From NCBI GenBank assembly GCA_017623115.1, contig JAGAPT010000028.1:1-64000 (forward strand): a DNA stretch of 64,000 nucleotides. The letters are read 5' to 3'. The first letter of the stretch is position 1. Each line of letters starts with the position of its first letter. The stretch is from Alistipes sp. (GTDB taxonomy: Bacteria > Bacteroidota > Bacteroidia > Bacteroidales > Rikenellaceae). Under the pieces are notes generated by a model. The model was not told where the DNA came from. It ran no database searches and saw only the letters and a program-made list of their open reading frames with translations. The position numbers and the translations under genes were made by a program. Below are positions 17,616 through 28,290 of the stretch, piece after piece.

Positions 17616-17645
17616 GAAAAGATAATCTTTTCGTCGGAAAAGCCA
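17616..17645 (+). repeat. 30-bp palindromic direct repeat, copy 2
   Basis: Same unit as at 15273-15302 with a single C-to-T change. It lies 63 nt upstream of the -7 box of the DUF2723 gene. Confidence 0.85.
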
Positions 17646-17655
17646 TATAATAAGA

Positions 17656-17686
17656 TTGCACATTCCACGTTAAATGTGTACTTTTG
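17656..17686 (+). promoter_or_regulatory. promoter of the DUF2723 gene
   Basis: TTG (17656-17658), a 20-nt spacer, then TACTTTTG (17679-17686). This is a good match to the Bacteroidota -33/-7 pattern and selects the ATG at 17715 as start. Confidence 0.7.
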
Positions 17687-17714
17687 CACCTTGGAAAATA
17701 AGCGTAATTACGAT

Positions 17715-20700
17715 ATGATGAACCAATTCAAGCGACAGAATACCCTCGTGGGATGGGTGGTCTTTGCCATTGCGGCTCTGACCTATCTCCTGACGATGGA
17801 GCCTGTGTCGAGTCTGTGGGACTGCTCGGAGTTTATCGCCACCTCCTATAAATTGGAGGTTGGACACCCTCCCGGAGCACCGCTCTTCATGATGTTGGCA
17901 CGTCTGGCAACGCTCTTTGCCCCCTCGCCGGAGTACGTGGCCATGTGCGTCAATGCGATGAATGCCTTTGCCAGTGCCTTCTGCATCTTGTTCCTCTTCT
18001 GGACCATCACCCACCTGGCTCGTCGCCTGGTGATGCGTAACGGAGGCGAACTGACTGCGGCTAATCGCTGGGCGATTTTGGGCTCGGGAGCCGTGGGTGC
18101 TTTGGCCTACACCTTTACCGACACCTTCTGGTTTTCGGCCGTAGAGGGCGAGGTGTATGCCCTCTCGTCGATGTTTACGGCACTCGTGGTGTGGCTCATG
18201 CTCAAATGGGAGGAGGAGGCCGAAATGCCTCATGCCACCCGCTGGATTATCCTGATTGCCTACCTCATGGGCCTTTCCATCGGTGTGCACATCCTCAACC
18301 TGCTGACTATCCCTGCGTTGGTCTTTATCTACTACTTCCGCACGACCGAGCGGGTGACATGGCGCGGATTGATCTACTCGACCCTCATTGCCGGTGCAAT
18401 TCTGATGGTTATCAACGGTATCATCATCCCCTATACGGTCTATGTCGGTGCGATGATTGACCTCTTCTTTGTCAATACGCTCGGCCTGCCCGTCAACCTT
18501 GGCATGGCCCTCTTTGCTTTGGCGTTGATTGGCGGTTTTGGCTGGGGAGCGTGGAAGATGCATCAACAGGGGCGAGTGGTGTGGAACATCATTCTGTTGT
18601 CGATCACGATGATTCTCGTCGGCTTCTCGTCGTATGCCACGGTAACGATTCGTGCTGCAGCCAATCCGCCGATGAACTCGAATAACCCGAACAACCCCCA
18701 CGCACTGCTCTCGTTCCTGAATCGTGACCAATACGGCAACCGCCCGTTGCTGTACGGAGCCTACTATTCGGCTCCTCCCGAGGGTTATACCGAGAAGACT
18801 CCGTGGTACCTCGACGAGGATGGCCGCTACAAGCAGGGACGGACCATCTCGGGATATACCTATCCTTCGGAGTTCATGCACCTCTTCCCCCGCATGTGGA
18901 ACTACAACAAGAGCGAACGTGACTACAAGCAGTGGGCAGCCTATCGCACCAAGACGGAGGTCGTGCGGGATGAAAATGGCGAGGTGGTGCGTGACGAGCA
19001 GGGGCGTCCGATCCGTGAGGAGGTGCTCGACTTCGGGCGCAAACGCATCTATGACGACGGTTACGATCGACAGACGATTGTCGAGCCGACGTTCCTCGAA
19101 AACCTGAATTACTTCTTCACCTACCAGCTCAACTACATGTACTGGCGTTATTTCTTGTGGAATTTCGTTGGTCGTCAAAGCGATGTGCAGGCTACCTCGT
19201 CGACCATCCTCGATGGAAATTGGCTCTCGGGTGTGAAGTTTATCGATGAGGCCTATCTTGGCCCGCAGGAGGGCCTCCCGCGTGAGGTGGCCGAGAACAA
19301 GGGGCGCAACCGCTACTATTTCCTCCCCTTCCTGCTCGGTTTGATAGGTCTGGTCTACCAGCTGAACCGCGACCAGCGCAACTTCTCGATTGTCATGTGG
19401 CTCTTCCTGATGACGGGTGTGGCGTTGGTGGTCTACTTCAACTCTTCGCCCGGTGAGCCGCGCGAGCGTGACTATGTCTATGCCGGTTCGTTCTATGCCT
19501 ATTGCATCTGGCTGGGGCTGGGCGTGCTGGCTGTGCGGGAGTTCTTCGAGTGGCTGATGCGAGGCCGTCAGGCACGTGCAGTGGCGATTGCTGCTACGGT
19601 GTGCTGCCTGAGCGTGCCTACCTTGCTGGCGGCTGAAAACTGGGACGACCACGACCGCTCGGGACGCTATATGGCCCGTGATATTGGTTGGAACTACCTG
19701 CAGTCGACCCTCCCGAACTCGATTATCTTGAACTATGGCGATAACGACACCTTCCCGCTGTGGAACAACCAGGAGGTCTACAACGTGCGTCCCGATGTGC
19801 GTATCATGAATACGTCGTATCTGGGTGGTGAGTGGTATATCGACGAGATGAAGACCAAGGCCAATGATGCGGCCGGTGTGCCCTTCTCGCTCCCGAAACG
19901 GAAATATACCTACTGCAACGATTGGGTGCCTATCAAGGAGATGGTTGATCGTCCGGTGGATATCAAGGAGGTGATGGCCTTTATTCTGAACGACGATAAA
20001 GCCTCACAACTGAAGTTGGTCGATGGCTCCTATACGGATTATATCCCCACACGCAAGATTGCCTTGCCCGTGAATAAGGAGAATGCCATCGCCTCGGGGA
20101 TTGTCAAGGAGGAGGATCGAGACCTGATGGTCGATACCATTTATATGGAACTGAAGGGCTCGTCGTTGGATAAGAATAAGCTGATGACGCTCGATATGTT
20201 GGCCAATTTCGATTGGAAACGGCCGATTTACCTCACGCAGGTCTATATCCTGCAAGACTTTGGCTTGCTTGATTACCTCCAATTTGATGGTTATGCCTAT
20301 CGTCTGGTGCCGATTTACACCAAGACCGAGAGTGTGTGGGATATTGGTCGCATCGATCCCGACTATGCAGCACCGCTGATGCGCGATACCTTCCGCTACG
20401 GAAACCTAAGCGATCCGGATGTCTATGTCGACCATTTCATTCAATACAACCTCGGAGCGGCTCAGACGCGGGCCTCATTTGCCCGTGTCGCAAAGGCCTT
20501 GCTGGCCGAGGAGCGCATCGAGGAGGCCGAGGAGTTGCTCGACCTGGGCTTGGAGCGTCTGCCTACCACCCAGATTCGCTTTACGGATGCCAATACCTAT
20601 CCCTACCTGGAGGCTTATTATGCAGCCGGTGCATTGGGTAGTACGACTGCCAACGACAAGGGCGACCGCCTGATGCGTGCCTATGTAGGGAATATCATCG

Positions 20701-20921
20701 AGTACATCGAATATTACCTGCTCTTCGATGGGGTGCAGGGTGCAATGGTCGATCGTGCACTGAACGAACGTCTCGATGAGCTGGAGGAGGCCTATTTCCT
20801 GGCTTCGTATGCCCGTCGCTACGATGTGGTGCGTGAGATGAACGAATACTATCGCTCACTCGGTGTCGAGGAGGAGAACCTGTTGCAACTTCCCGAGGAA
20901 CCAACGCCGATGGATAAGTAG
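17715..20921 (+). CDS. DUF2723 (TMEM260-like) polytopic membrane protein, candidate protein O-glycosyltransferase
   Basis: The 1068-residue protein begins with the DUF2723 hallmark: a first helix, then SSLWDCSEFIATSYKLEVGHPPGAPLFMMLARL. About 10-12 helices fill the first 600 residues. The soluble C-terminal part has GDNDTFPLWNNQEVYNVRPDVRIMN. The luminal-type acidic motif (WDCSEF) and topology are those of GT-C glycosyltransferases. The human relative TMEM260 is a protein O-mannosyltransferase. From this I infer a role in periplasmic protein O-glycosylation, unproven in this lineage. The C-terminal 200 residues look helical and TPR-like. Start at MMNQFKRQ is set by the promoter at 17679. Confidence 0.82.
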   Translation: MMNQFKRQNTLVGWVVFAIAALTYLLTMEPVSSLWDCSEFIATSYKLEVGHPPGAPLFMMLARLATLFAPSPEYVAMCVNAMNAFASAFCILFLFWTITHLARRLVMRNGGELTAANRWAILGSGAVGALAYTFTDTFWFSAVEGEVYALSSMFTALVVWLMLKWEEEAEMPHATRWIILIAYLMGLSIGVHILNLLTIPALVFIYYFRTTERVTWRGLIYSTLIAGAILMVINGIIIPYTVYVGAMIDLFFVNTLGLPVNLGMALFALALIGGFGWGAWKMHQQGRVVWNIILLSITMILVGFSSYATVTIRAAANPPMNSNNPNNPHALLSFLNRDQYGNRPLLYGAYYSAPPEGYTEKTPWYLDEDGRYKQGRTISGYTYPSEFMHLFPRMWNYNKSERDYKQWAAYRTKTEVVRDENGEVVRDEQGRPIREEVLDFGRKRIYDDGYDRQTIVEPTFLENLNYFFTYQLNYMYWRYFLWNFVGRQSDVQATSSTILDGNWLSGVKFIDEAYLGPQEGLPREVAENKGRNRYYFLPFLLGLIGLVYQLNRDQRNFSIVMWLFLMTGVALVVYFNSSPGEPRERDYVYAGSFYAYCIWLGLGVLAVREFFEWLMRGRQARAVAIAATVCCLSVPTLLAAENWDDHDRSGRYMARDIGWNYLQSTLPNSIILNYGDNDTFPLWNNQEVYNVRPDVRIMNTSYLGGEWYIDEMKTKANDAAGVPFSLPKRKYTYCNDWVPIKEMVDRPVDIKEVMAFILNDDKASQLKLVDGSYTDYIPTRKIALPVNKENAIASGIVKEEDRDLMVDTIYMELKGSSLDKNKLMTLDMLANFDWKRPIYLTQVYILQDFGLLDYLQFDGYAYRLVPIYTKTESVWDIGRIDPDYAAPLMRDTFRYGNLSDPDVYVDHFIQYNLGAAQTRASFARVAKALLAEERIEEAEELLDLGLERLPTTQIRFTDANTYPYLEAYYAAGALGSTTANDKGDRLMRAYVGNIIEYIEYYLLFDGVQGAMVDRALNERLDELEEAYFLASYARRYDVVREMNEYYRSLGVEEENLLQLPEEPTPMDK

Positions 20922-20924
20922 CGT

Positions 20925-20946
20925 AAAGTCAAGCCTGCGCAGCAGG
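20925..20946 (+). repeat. 22-bp dispersed intergenic repeat, copy 1
   Basis: AAAGTCAAGCCTGCG, one variable base, then AGCAGG. The copy at 58289-58310 matches 21 of 22 bases. Both sit just downstream of a stop codon and contain the small inverted repeat CCTGC/GCAGG. Confidence 0.7.
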
Positions 20947-20960
20947 TCTTGCATTGCACG

Positions 20961-20990
20961 AAAAAAGCAGCCCGAAAAGGCTGCTTTTTT
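20961..20990. terminator. bidirectional hairpin terminator
   Basis: AAAAAAGCAGCC / GGCTGCTTTTTT around a CGAAAA loop, between the convergent DUF2723 gene and ClC gene. The end of the ClC stop codon region abuts it. Confidence 0.9.
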
Positions 20991-22774
20991 TATTGTTGAA
21001 TCTTCACCAACTGCTGGCGATAGGCATTGAGGATGCGCGATTTCGAGATGAAACCGAGATAGCGATTCTCCTTATCGACGACGGGCAGCATCCAGGTGTT
21101 CTTATCCTCGAATTTCGGCAGGATGGATTGAATCGACTCGTGTTGCAGGATGCGGTCGGGGGGTTGAATCATGTAGTTCATAATCGAGGCGCCGTATTTA
21201 TCGCGCTTGAACATGTCGCGGCGCAGGTCGTCGAGTTGCACCACGCCCAGCAGTCGCCCAAAGTTGTCGATGACGGGGAAGATGTTGCGACGAGCCGTAG
21301 AGATAATATCAATCAGGTCGCCCAGCGTCATGTGCTCGCGAACGCGCACAAAGTCGGTCTCCATCAGTTCGTAGAGTTTGAGGAAGACAAAGACCGATTG
21401 ATCCTTGTCGTGGGTCAGCAATTCGCCACGCTGGCGCAACTGTTTGGTGTAGATCGAGTCGGGATCCAGCCAATAGTTGACGGCAAACGAGATGGAGGCC
21501 GTGAGCATCAGCGGGATGAAGAGCCCGTAGCCGTTCGAGAGCTCGGCGATGAGGAAGATGGAGGTGAGCGGTGCCTTCATCACGCCGGTCATCACGCCGG
21601 CCATGCCGACGAGCGTAAACGAGGCGATAGGCACCTGCCATCCGAAGAGCGCATTGCAGAGGAGGGCCAGCGAGGCACCGGTAAAGGCACCAACGAAGAG
21701 CGAGGGGGCAAAGGTGCCTCCCACACCTCCTGCGGCGTTGGTCGTGGCCATGGCGATCACCTTGAAGAACATCGTGGCCATGACCACAAGAATGACGACC
21801 CACTCGATGTGGCGGAATTGGTAGAAGAGCGAGTTGTCGAAGAGCTGATCCGTGCGGCCGTGCATCAACCCCACGAAGGCGTCATAACCTTCGCCATAGA
21901 GGGGCGGGAAGAGGAAGAGCAGGATACCCAGTACACCACCGCCAATGAGCCATTTGCGATATTGTGTCGGCTGATTCTTGAAAAAACGTCCGACACGCGA
22001 ATTCATCGTCGTGAAGTACCAGGCCATCAATCCGCAGCAGATACCCAGCAGGATGAAGAGCGGAATTTGCCACAATTCGAAGTGGTCCTCGGGACGCAGT
22101 GTTACGGCGATGATGGGGTCGAAACCACGCAGAATGAGGGCGGTGGTCGTTGCTGTAACGGTGGCAATCAACAGGGGAATGATCGACGTGGCGGTGATGT
22201 CGAGCATCAAAATCTCGAGTACGAAAATCAATCCCGTGATGGGGGCTTTGAAGATGGCCGCCACGGCAGCACCGGCACCGCAGCAGAGCAGCAAGGTGGT
22301 GTGCTTGTAGTTCAGACGAGCCAATCGTCCGACATTCGAGCCGATGGCGGCACCCGTGAGCACGATGGGGGCCTCGGGACCTACCGAACCACCAAATCCG
22401 ATGGTTGTGGCACCCCCTACAATCGAGGTCCAGGTGTTGTGTGGCGCGATGTGCGAGTCGCCTCGCGACATGGCGTAGAGCACGCGTGTAACGCCTTCGG
22501 AGATGTTGTCCCGCACGATGTAGCGCACGAAGAGTGTGGCAAGGATGATACCCATGGCGGGGGTTACGAGGCTGATGAACTGTACCTCATCGGCCGGGAA
22601 CCAGCGGGTCAGGCTCTGTTCGATGGCGTGGAGCAACAGCTCGAAGAGGAAGGTACCAATGCCGGCCAATAGTCCGACGATGACCGCAAGAGCCATGAGC
22701 ATCTGACGGGTCGAGAGTCGACGTGTCAGGCGCAGAAAGGCTGCATAGATGCGGTCGGTGGTCAGAACCTTCAT
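20990..22774 (-). CDS. ClC-family chloride channel/antiporter with C-terminal CBS pair
   Basis: The 594-residue protein has about 10-12 membrane helices with ClC motifs: GFGGSVGPEAPIVLTGAAIGS (gating-glutamate segment, with GPEAP where GREGP is more usual) and GGVGGTFAPSLFVGAFTGA. Two CBS domains (about 455-594) follow, with TLGDLIDIISTARRNIFPVIDNFGRLLGVV and WMLPVVDKENRYLGFISKSRIL. It moves chloride or a related anion such as fluoride or nitrate. The CBS pair suggests adenine-nucleotide control. It is last in the trpS-esterase-ClC run, 15 nt after the esterase. Confidence 0.9.
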   Translation of the reverse strand: MKVLTTDRIYAAFLRLTRRLSTRQMLMALAVIVGLLAGIGTFLFELLLHAIEQSLTRWFPADEVQFISLVTPAMGIILATLFVRYIVRDNISEGVTRVLYAMSRGDSHIAPHNTWTSIVGGATTIGFGGSVGPEAPIVLTGAAIGSNVGRLARLNYKHTTLLLCCGAGAAVAAIFKAPITGLIFVLEILMLDITATSIIPLLIATVTATTTALILRGFDPIIAVTLRPEDHFELWQIPLFILLGICCGLMAWYFTTMNSRVGRFFKNQPTQYRKWLIGGGVLGILLFLFPPLYGEGYDAFVGLMHGRTDQLFDNSLFYQFRHIEWVVILVVMATMFFKVIAMATTNAAGGVGGTFAPSLFVGAFTGASLALLCNALFGWQVPIASFTLVGMAGVMTGVMKAPLTSIFLIAELSNGYGLFIPLMLTASISFAVNYWLDPDSIYTKQLRQRGELLTHDKDQSVFVFLKLYELMETDFVRVREHMTLGDLIDIISTARRNIFPVIDNFGRLLGVVQLDDLRRDMFKRDKYGASIMNYMIQPPDRILQHESIQSILPKFEDKNTWMLPVVDKENRYLGFISKSRILNAYRQQLVKIQQ

Positions 22775-22789
22775 GGCGCAAAGAGAGGT

Positions 22790-23599
22790 TTACGGGTTTT
22801 GACGGTCGAAGAAGTTGCGGAAGAAGAGCAACTGATAGGGGAGCGAAATGCGCCAATAGGCCTTGTTGTGTGCGCCCGGTCGCACGAGGAAGTCGTGGCT
22901 GATACCGGCTTTACGGAGTTTGGCGTGCAGGTTGCAATTCACCTCATAGAAGAAATCGTCGTAGCCGCAATCGAAAATAATGGCCAGCTCACCCTCCTGA
23001 AGCGACGCTATTTGATTGATTACCGTGTAGTTGTTCCAGCGTTCGGGTTGCTCCTCTTTGGTGCCCAACTGTTCGGCCATGCGCCAATTCTTGGGGAAGG
23101 GGCGGATGTCGACACCTCCCGAGGTGGCACCGGCTGCTCCGAACTGGTGCTTGTGACGTATGCCGATCCAGAGACCTCCGTGGCCACCCATGCTGAGCCC
23201 CGTGATGGCACGTCCCTCACGTGAGGGGATGGTGCGGTAGTGCGCATCGACCCATGCCGGTAACTCGGTCGATACGAAGGTTTCGAATTGCGAGTCGGGG
23301 CGAGTCGGGCTGTCCCAATACCAGCTGTTTTCCCCGTCGGGGCAGACGATGAGCATCCCGTATTGCTCGGCTAAGGGGCGCAGATCGGTAATCTTTTGCC
23401 ATGCGGTATGGTCGCCACCGTAGCCATGTAGCAGATAGAGCACAGGCATCGCTTGCGTAGCCTCGGCTTCGGGAACGATGACCAAGGTTTCGATGGCGCG
23501 TTCCATCTTGGGGCTGAATACAGCAACCGTGTCAATGCGTGCAGCCGACAATTCGGCAACAACGAGGAGGGTGCAAAGGAGCGACAGAATACGTTTCAT
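22790..23599 (-). CDS. secreted alpha/beta-hydrolase, esterase D/tributyrin-esterase type
   Basis: The 269-residue product has a signal peptide (MKRILSLLCTLLVVAELSA). The catalytic triad is visible as Ser136 in GLSMGGHG, Asp214 in CGYDDFF and His244 in GAHNKAYW. The oxyanion segment LLHGYGGDHTAW is present. Relatives include acetyl-xylan/feruloyl-type esterases and S-formylglutathione hydrolase. The signal peptide favours a periplasmic or extracellular carbohydrate or lipid ester as substrate. It lies 12 nt after trpS and 15 nt before the ClC gene. Confidence 0.82.
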   Translation of the reverse strand: MKRILSLLCTLLVVAELSAARIDTVAVFSPKMERAIETLVIVPEAEATQAMPVLYLLHGYGGDHTAWQKITDLRPLAEQYGMLIVCPDGENSWYWDSPTRPDSQFETFVSTELPAWVDAHYRTIPSREGRAITGLSMGGHGGLWIGIRHKHQFGAAGATSGGVDIRPFPKNWRMAEQLGTKEEQPERWNNYTVINQIASLQEGELAIIFDCGYDDFFYEVNCNLHAKLRKAGISHDFLVRPGAHNKAYWRISLPYQLLFFRNFFDRQNP

Positions 23600-23611
23600 G
23601 GTGTGAGCGGT

Positions 23612-24763
<1,152 letters not shown>

Positions 24764-24821
24764 TTATTCGATACAATTTCCTGCGAAAGTACGAAAAAGC
24801 GCGTGGGCTACCAAAAAAAGT

Positions 24822-24852
24822 TTTGCAAAGATTCTCTTTTTTTATACTTTTG
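24822..24852 (+). promoter_or_regulatory. promoter of oxyR
   Basis: TTTG (24822-24825), a 19-nt spacer, then TACTTTTG (24845-24852), a full match to the Bacteroidota pattern. It is 22 nt before the ATG at 24875. Confidence 0.75.
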
Positions 24853-24874
24853 TGATAATTAATAGGCTTTGGTT

Positions 24875-25771
24875 ATGACAATCATCCAGTTGGAATATCT
24901 GTTGGCGGTGGCCAATTGCGGCAGTTTTTCGCAGGCTGCCGAGTATTGTTTTGTGACGCAACCCTCTCTTTCGATGCAGGTTAAGGCGCTCGAAGAGGAG
25001 CTGGGAGTCATCCTGCTTGACCGCTCGAAGAAACCCGTTGTGCCGACCGAGGCGGGCGAGGTGGTCTTGGAACAGGCGCGTGAGACGTTGCGTGCTTTCA
25101 ACTACATCCGTGAGGCGGTGAGTGAGCTGAAGGGCGAGACGGCCGGTAAATTGCGCCTGGGGGTCATTCCGACCATTGCCCCCTACCTGATGCACCGCTT
25201 CCTGCCGACCTTCGTGCGGGAGTATCCGAAGGTGGAGTTGGAGATTTCGGAGATGAAGACAGCCGATATTGTCGAGGCTCTGAAAAAAGACCGCCTGGAT
25301 GCGGCCTTGGTGGCGGGCGGAACGTGCGGCGAGGGCATAGCCGAGCACGACCTCTTCAACGATCGCTTCCATATCTATGTGTCGCCCGAAAATCCGCTCT
25401 ACGAACGCTCGAATATCCGTATCGAAGATATTGATTTGAAGGACCTTGTCATCTTGAGTCCGGGTAACTGTCTGCGTGACCAGATCATCGAGTTGTGTCA
25501 GGCGCGTCGTGACCTGCCGTCGCACTTCTCGTTCGAGTCGGGGTCGCTCGAAACGCTGATGCGCATTGTCGATTGCACGCAGTCTGTGACGGTCATCCCC
25601 GAGATGTGTGTCGATTTTATCCCGCGTGATCGTCGTGACCGCGTGAAGCAACTCGCCAAGGGAAACACCTCGCGCAAGATTTCGGTGGCGGTGCGCAGAA
25701 CCTATGTCAAGAGTTCGATTATCAAGGCTCTGTCCGATACGATTGTGCGTTGCGCAGCCCCTAAATCGTAG
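24875..25771 (+). CDS. oxyR: OxyR-type LysR-family peroxide sensor
   Basis: The 298-residue protein has the LysR winged helix (residues 1-60: FSQAAEYCFVTQPSLSMQVKALEEELG) and a substrate-type domain. The redox pair is conserved exactly: Cys199 and Cys208 in NCLRDQIIELC, the same numbering and spacing as E. coli OxyR, followed by the family segment SFESGSLETLMRIVD. Peroxide would form the Cys199-Cys208 disulfide and activate transcription of catalase, Dps or alkyl hydroperoxide reductase genes, none of which lie nearby. I use ATG 24875; the TTG at 24869 is not needed. Confidence 0.93.
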   Translation: MTIIQLEYLLAVANCGSFSQAAEYCFVTQPSLSMQVKALEEELGVILLDRSKKPVVPTEAGEVVLEQARETLRAFNYIREAVSELKGETAGKLRLGVIPTIAPYLMHRFLPTFVREYPKVELEISEMKTADIVEALKKDRLDAALVAGGTCGEGIAEHDLFNDRFHIYVSPENPLYERSNIRIEDIDLKDLVILSPGNCLRDQIIELCQARRDLPSHFSFESGSLETLMRIVDCTQSVTVIPEMCVDFIPRDRRDRVKQLAKGNTSRKISVAVRRTYVKSSIIKALSDTIVRCAAPKS

Positions 25772-25808
25772 GGCGGTTAGCACGGCTTTCCATGCCTCGT
25801 TTTGCGCC

Positions 25809-25846
25809 AAAAGTGTCCCATTCTTCCCGATGGGACATTTTTATTT
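25809..25846 (+). terminator. terminator after oxyR
   Basis: AAAAGTGTCCCAT / ATGGGACATTTTT (25809-25821, 25830-25842; one G-U) followed by a T-rich run. Confidence 0.8.
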
Positions 25847-25867
25847 TAGTATTCGGGGATTTTTTAT

Positions 25868-25875
25868 TATCTTTG
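25868..25875 (+). promoter_or_regulatory. -7 box for the rsfS-ahcY run
   Basis: TATCTTTG matches TAnnTTTG, 29 nt upstream of the rsfS ATG. Confidence 0.65.
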
Positions 25876-25904
25876 TGAGGTTATAGCACCCTATACGGAA
25901 AATT

Positions 25905-26264
25905 ATGGAGAAAGAACAACAACTTATTGAGACGATTGTTTCGGCAATCGAAGATAAAAAAGGTAAGAATATTGTATCGTTAGACCTCACGGGATTCGAT
26001 GGAGCCATCTGCTCGCACTTTGTGGTTTGCAACGCTGATTCGACGGCACAAACCTGCGCCATTGCTGACGGCATCGAAGAGCGTGTGCACGAGGTGTTGG
26101 GCGATTGGCCGTGGCGTGTCGAAGGCAAGCAGTTTGGTGCTTGGGTAGCCATGGACTATGTCGATGTGGTGGTACACATCTTCCAGAGCGACTTGCGCGA
26201 CTACTATAAACTTGAGGAGCTGTGGGCCGATGCCCCGATGGTACGATACGAATACGAGGAGTAA
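25905..26264 (+). CDS. rsfS: ribosomal silencing factor
   Basis: RsfS (YbeB/Iojap) binds ribosomal protein uL14 and blocks subunit joining when nutrients are scarce. The 119-residue product has the expected core: DKKGKNIVSLDLT, SHFVVCNADSTAQTCAIADGIEE, WVAMDYVDVVVHIFQSDLRDYYKLEELWADA. It is the first of seven same-strand genes and is 9 nt from ftsH. The rsfS-ftsH pairing places ribosome control next to the membrane protease. Confidence 0.93.
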   Translation: MEKEQQLIETIVSAIEDKKGKNIVSLDLTGFDGAICSHFVVCNADSTAQTCAIADGIEERVHEVLGDWPWRVEGKQFGAWVAMDYVDVVVHIFQSDLRDYYKLEELWADAPMVRYEYEE

Positions 26265-26273
26265 GCGTCTATT

Positions 26274-28250
26274 ATGGCAAAAAAGAACAGACAAAAAAAT
26301 AGCCCGATGATGCCGTGGGCTCGGCTCAACTTTATGTGGGTCTATGCCGCCATTGCCTTGTTTATCATTGGCTCGTGGCTCTTGGGTGAGGAGCGTAATA
26401 CCCCGCTCAAGGGCGATTGGTCGATGGTGGCACCGATGGTCGAGCAGGGTGATGTGGCTCGCATCTCGGTCATCAATAACCGCAAGGTCGATGTCTTCCT
26501 CAAGCCGGAGGCGATTGCCAAGTATCGTGCCGACTCGACCGATATGCGCCTGCACAATATGCCCGAGAAAGGGGTGCAGGTAACCTTCCAAATCGGTTCG
26601 GTTGATGCCCTGCGTGAAGATTTGCAGACAGCGCAAGGTGCCGAGGTGCCCGTGGTGTACGAGTTCGAGGAGAATGGCTGGCTCAATATCATCGGCAGCA
26701 TCCTTCCGTGGGTGCTCATTATCGGTGTGTGGTTTTTCATCATGCGCTCGATGGCGCGTGGTGCCGGTGGTGGTGCCGGTGGCGGCATCATGAATGTCGG
26801 TAAGGCCCGTGCGCAGGTCTTCGACAAGGATAACCAGAAACGCATTACATTCAAGGATGTGGCCGGCTTGGAGGAGGCCAAAGTCGAAATCATGGAGATT
26901 GTCGACTTCCTGAAAAAGGCCGATAAGTACCGTGAATTGGGAGCCAAGATTCCGAAGGGAGCCCTGCTTGTAGGCCCTCCGGGAACAGGTAAAACGCTGT
27001 TGGCCAAGGCTGTGGCCGGCGAGGCCAATGTGCCGTTCCTCTCGATTTCGGGATCGGATTTTGTCGAGATGTTTGTCGGCGTGGGTGCTTCGCGTGTCCG
27101 CGACCTCTTCGAGCAGGCCAAGCAGAAGGCTCCCTGCATCGTCTTCATCGACGAGATTGATGCCATCGGTCGTGCACGTGGCAAGAATGCCGGTTTCTCG
27201 GGCAATGACGAGCGCGAGAACACGCTCAACCAACTGCTGACCGAGATGGATGGTTTCCAAACCAATACCGGTGTGATTGTGCTGGCAGCAACGAACCGGG
27301 CCGATATTCTGGATAAGGCGCTGATGCGTGCCGGCCGTTTCGATCGACAGATTGAGGTCGGCCTGCCCGATATCAAGGAGCGTGAGGAGATTTTTGAGGT
27401 GCATCTGCGTCCGCTGAAACTCGACCCTGCGCTCGACCGCTCGTTCCTGGCTCGTCAGACCCCCGGCTTCTCGGGTGCCGATATCGCCAATGTCTGCAAC
27501 GAGGCTGCGCTGATTGCAGCACGTCATAACAAGTCGGCCATCGCCAAGGAGGATTTCCTGGCGGCCATCGACCGTATCGTGGGTGGTTTGGAGCGTAAGA
27601 ACAAGATTATCACCGATGCCGAGAAACGTAAGATAGCCTACCATGAGGCGGGCCATGCCACGGTGAGCTGGCTCTTGGAGCACGCCTCGCCGCTGATTAA
27701 GGTGACCATCATTCCGCGCGGCAAGGCGTTGGGCGCAGCGTGGTATCTGCCCGAGGAGCGACAGATCACGACACGCGAACAACTCATGGATGAGATGGCT
27801 TCGACGCTCGGAGGCCGTGTTTCGGAGCAGCTCACCTTTGGCGAGATTTCGACCGGTGCGCTGAACGATTTGGAGCGAGTTACGAAGCAGGCTTACGCCA
27901 TGGTGGCCTACTACGGCATGAGTGGCGAGGTGGGCAACCTCTCCTACTACGACTCGACGGGTCAGAGCGATATGGCGTTGACGAAACCCTATTCGGAGCA
28001 GACGGCGCAAGCCATCGACCACGAGGCGCGTAAACTCATCGACGAGGCCTATCGCATGGCCGAGCAGGTGCTGACGGAGCATCGTGACGGATTGCACGAG
28101 TTGGCCGAGTTGTTGCTGGCGCGTGAGGTGGTCTTCACCGAAGATGTCGAGCGCATTTTTGGGAAGCGCAAAAAGGATCTGGAGAAGGAGGCTGCAGAGG
28201 CCACGAAGCCAACCGAGGAGGAGGTTGAGGTAATCGCCCCCGAGGCCTAA
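26274..28250 (+). CDS. ftsH: ATP-dependent zinc metalloprotease FtsH
   Basis: Membrane-anchored AAA+ protease that degrades misfolded membrane and regulatory proteins. The 658-residue product has two helices (about 20-38 and 132-152) around a periplasmic FtsH extracellular domain. Walker A GPPGTGKT is at 234-241, followed by Walker B ([13 protein letters not shown]) and the second region of homology. The zinc motif HEAGH is at 457-461. The Glu-rich C-terminal tail is typical of Bacteroidota members. A Gly-rich stretch ([13 protein letters not shown]) follows helix 2. Confidence 0.96.
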   Translation: MAKKNRQKNSPMMPWARLNFMWVYAAIALFIIGSWLLGEERNTPLKGDWSMVAPMVEQGDVARISVINNRKVDVFLKPEAIAKYRADSTDMRLHNMPEKGVQVTFQIGSVDALREDLQTAQGAEVPVVYEFEENGWLNIIGSILPWVLIIGVWFFIMRSMARGAGGGAGGGIMNVGKARAQVFDKDNQKRITFKDVAGLEEAKVEIMEIVDFLKKADKYRELGAKIPKGALLVGPPGTGKTLLAKAVAGEANVPFLSISGSDFVEMFVGVGASRVRDLFEQAKQKAPCIVFIDEIDAIGRARGKNAGFSGNDERENTLNQLLTEMDGFQTNTGVIVLAATNRADILDKALMRAGRFDRQIEVGLPDIKEREEIFEVHLRPLKLDPALDRSFLARQTPGFSGADIANVCNEAALIAARHNKSAIAKEDFLAAIDRIVGGLERKNKIITDAEKRKIAYHEAGHATVSWLLEHASPLIKVTIIPRGKALGAAWYLPEERQITTREQLMDEMASTLGGRVSEQLTFGEISTGALNDLERVTKQAYAMVAYYGMSGEVGNLSYYDSTGQSDMALTKPYSEQTAQAIDHEARKLIDEAYRMAEQVLTEHRDGLHELAELLLAREVVFTEDVERIFGKRKKDLEKEAAEATKPTEEEVEVIAPEA

Positions 28251-28290
28251 CCAATCAAGATGGAAACGAACTAAAAACTACAACCCTCGA

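Noticed and set aside
17670..19652. 660-codon minus-strand frame opposite the DUF2723 gene
   Set aside because: Shadow frame of a long biased gene; the composition resembles no protein family.
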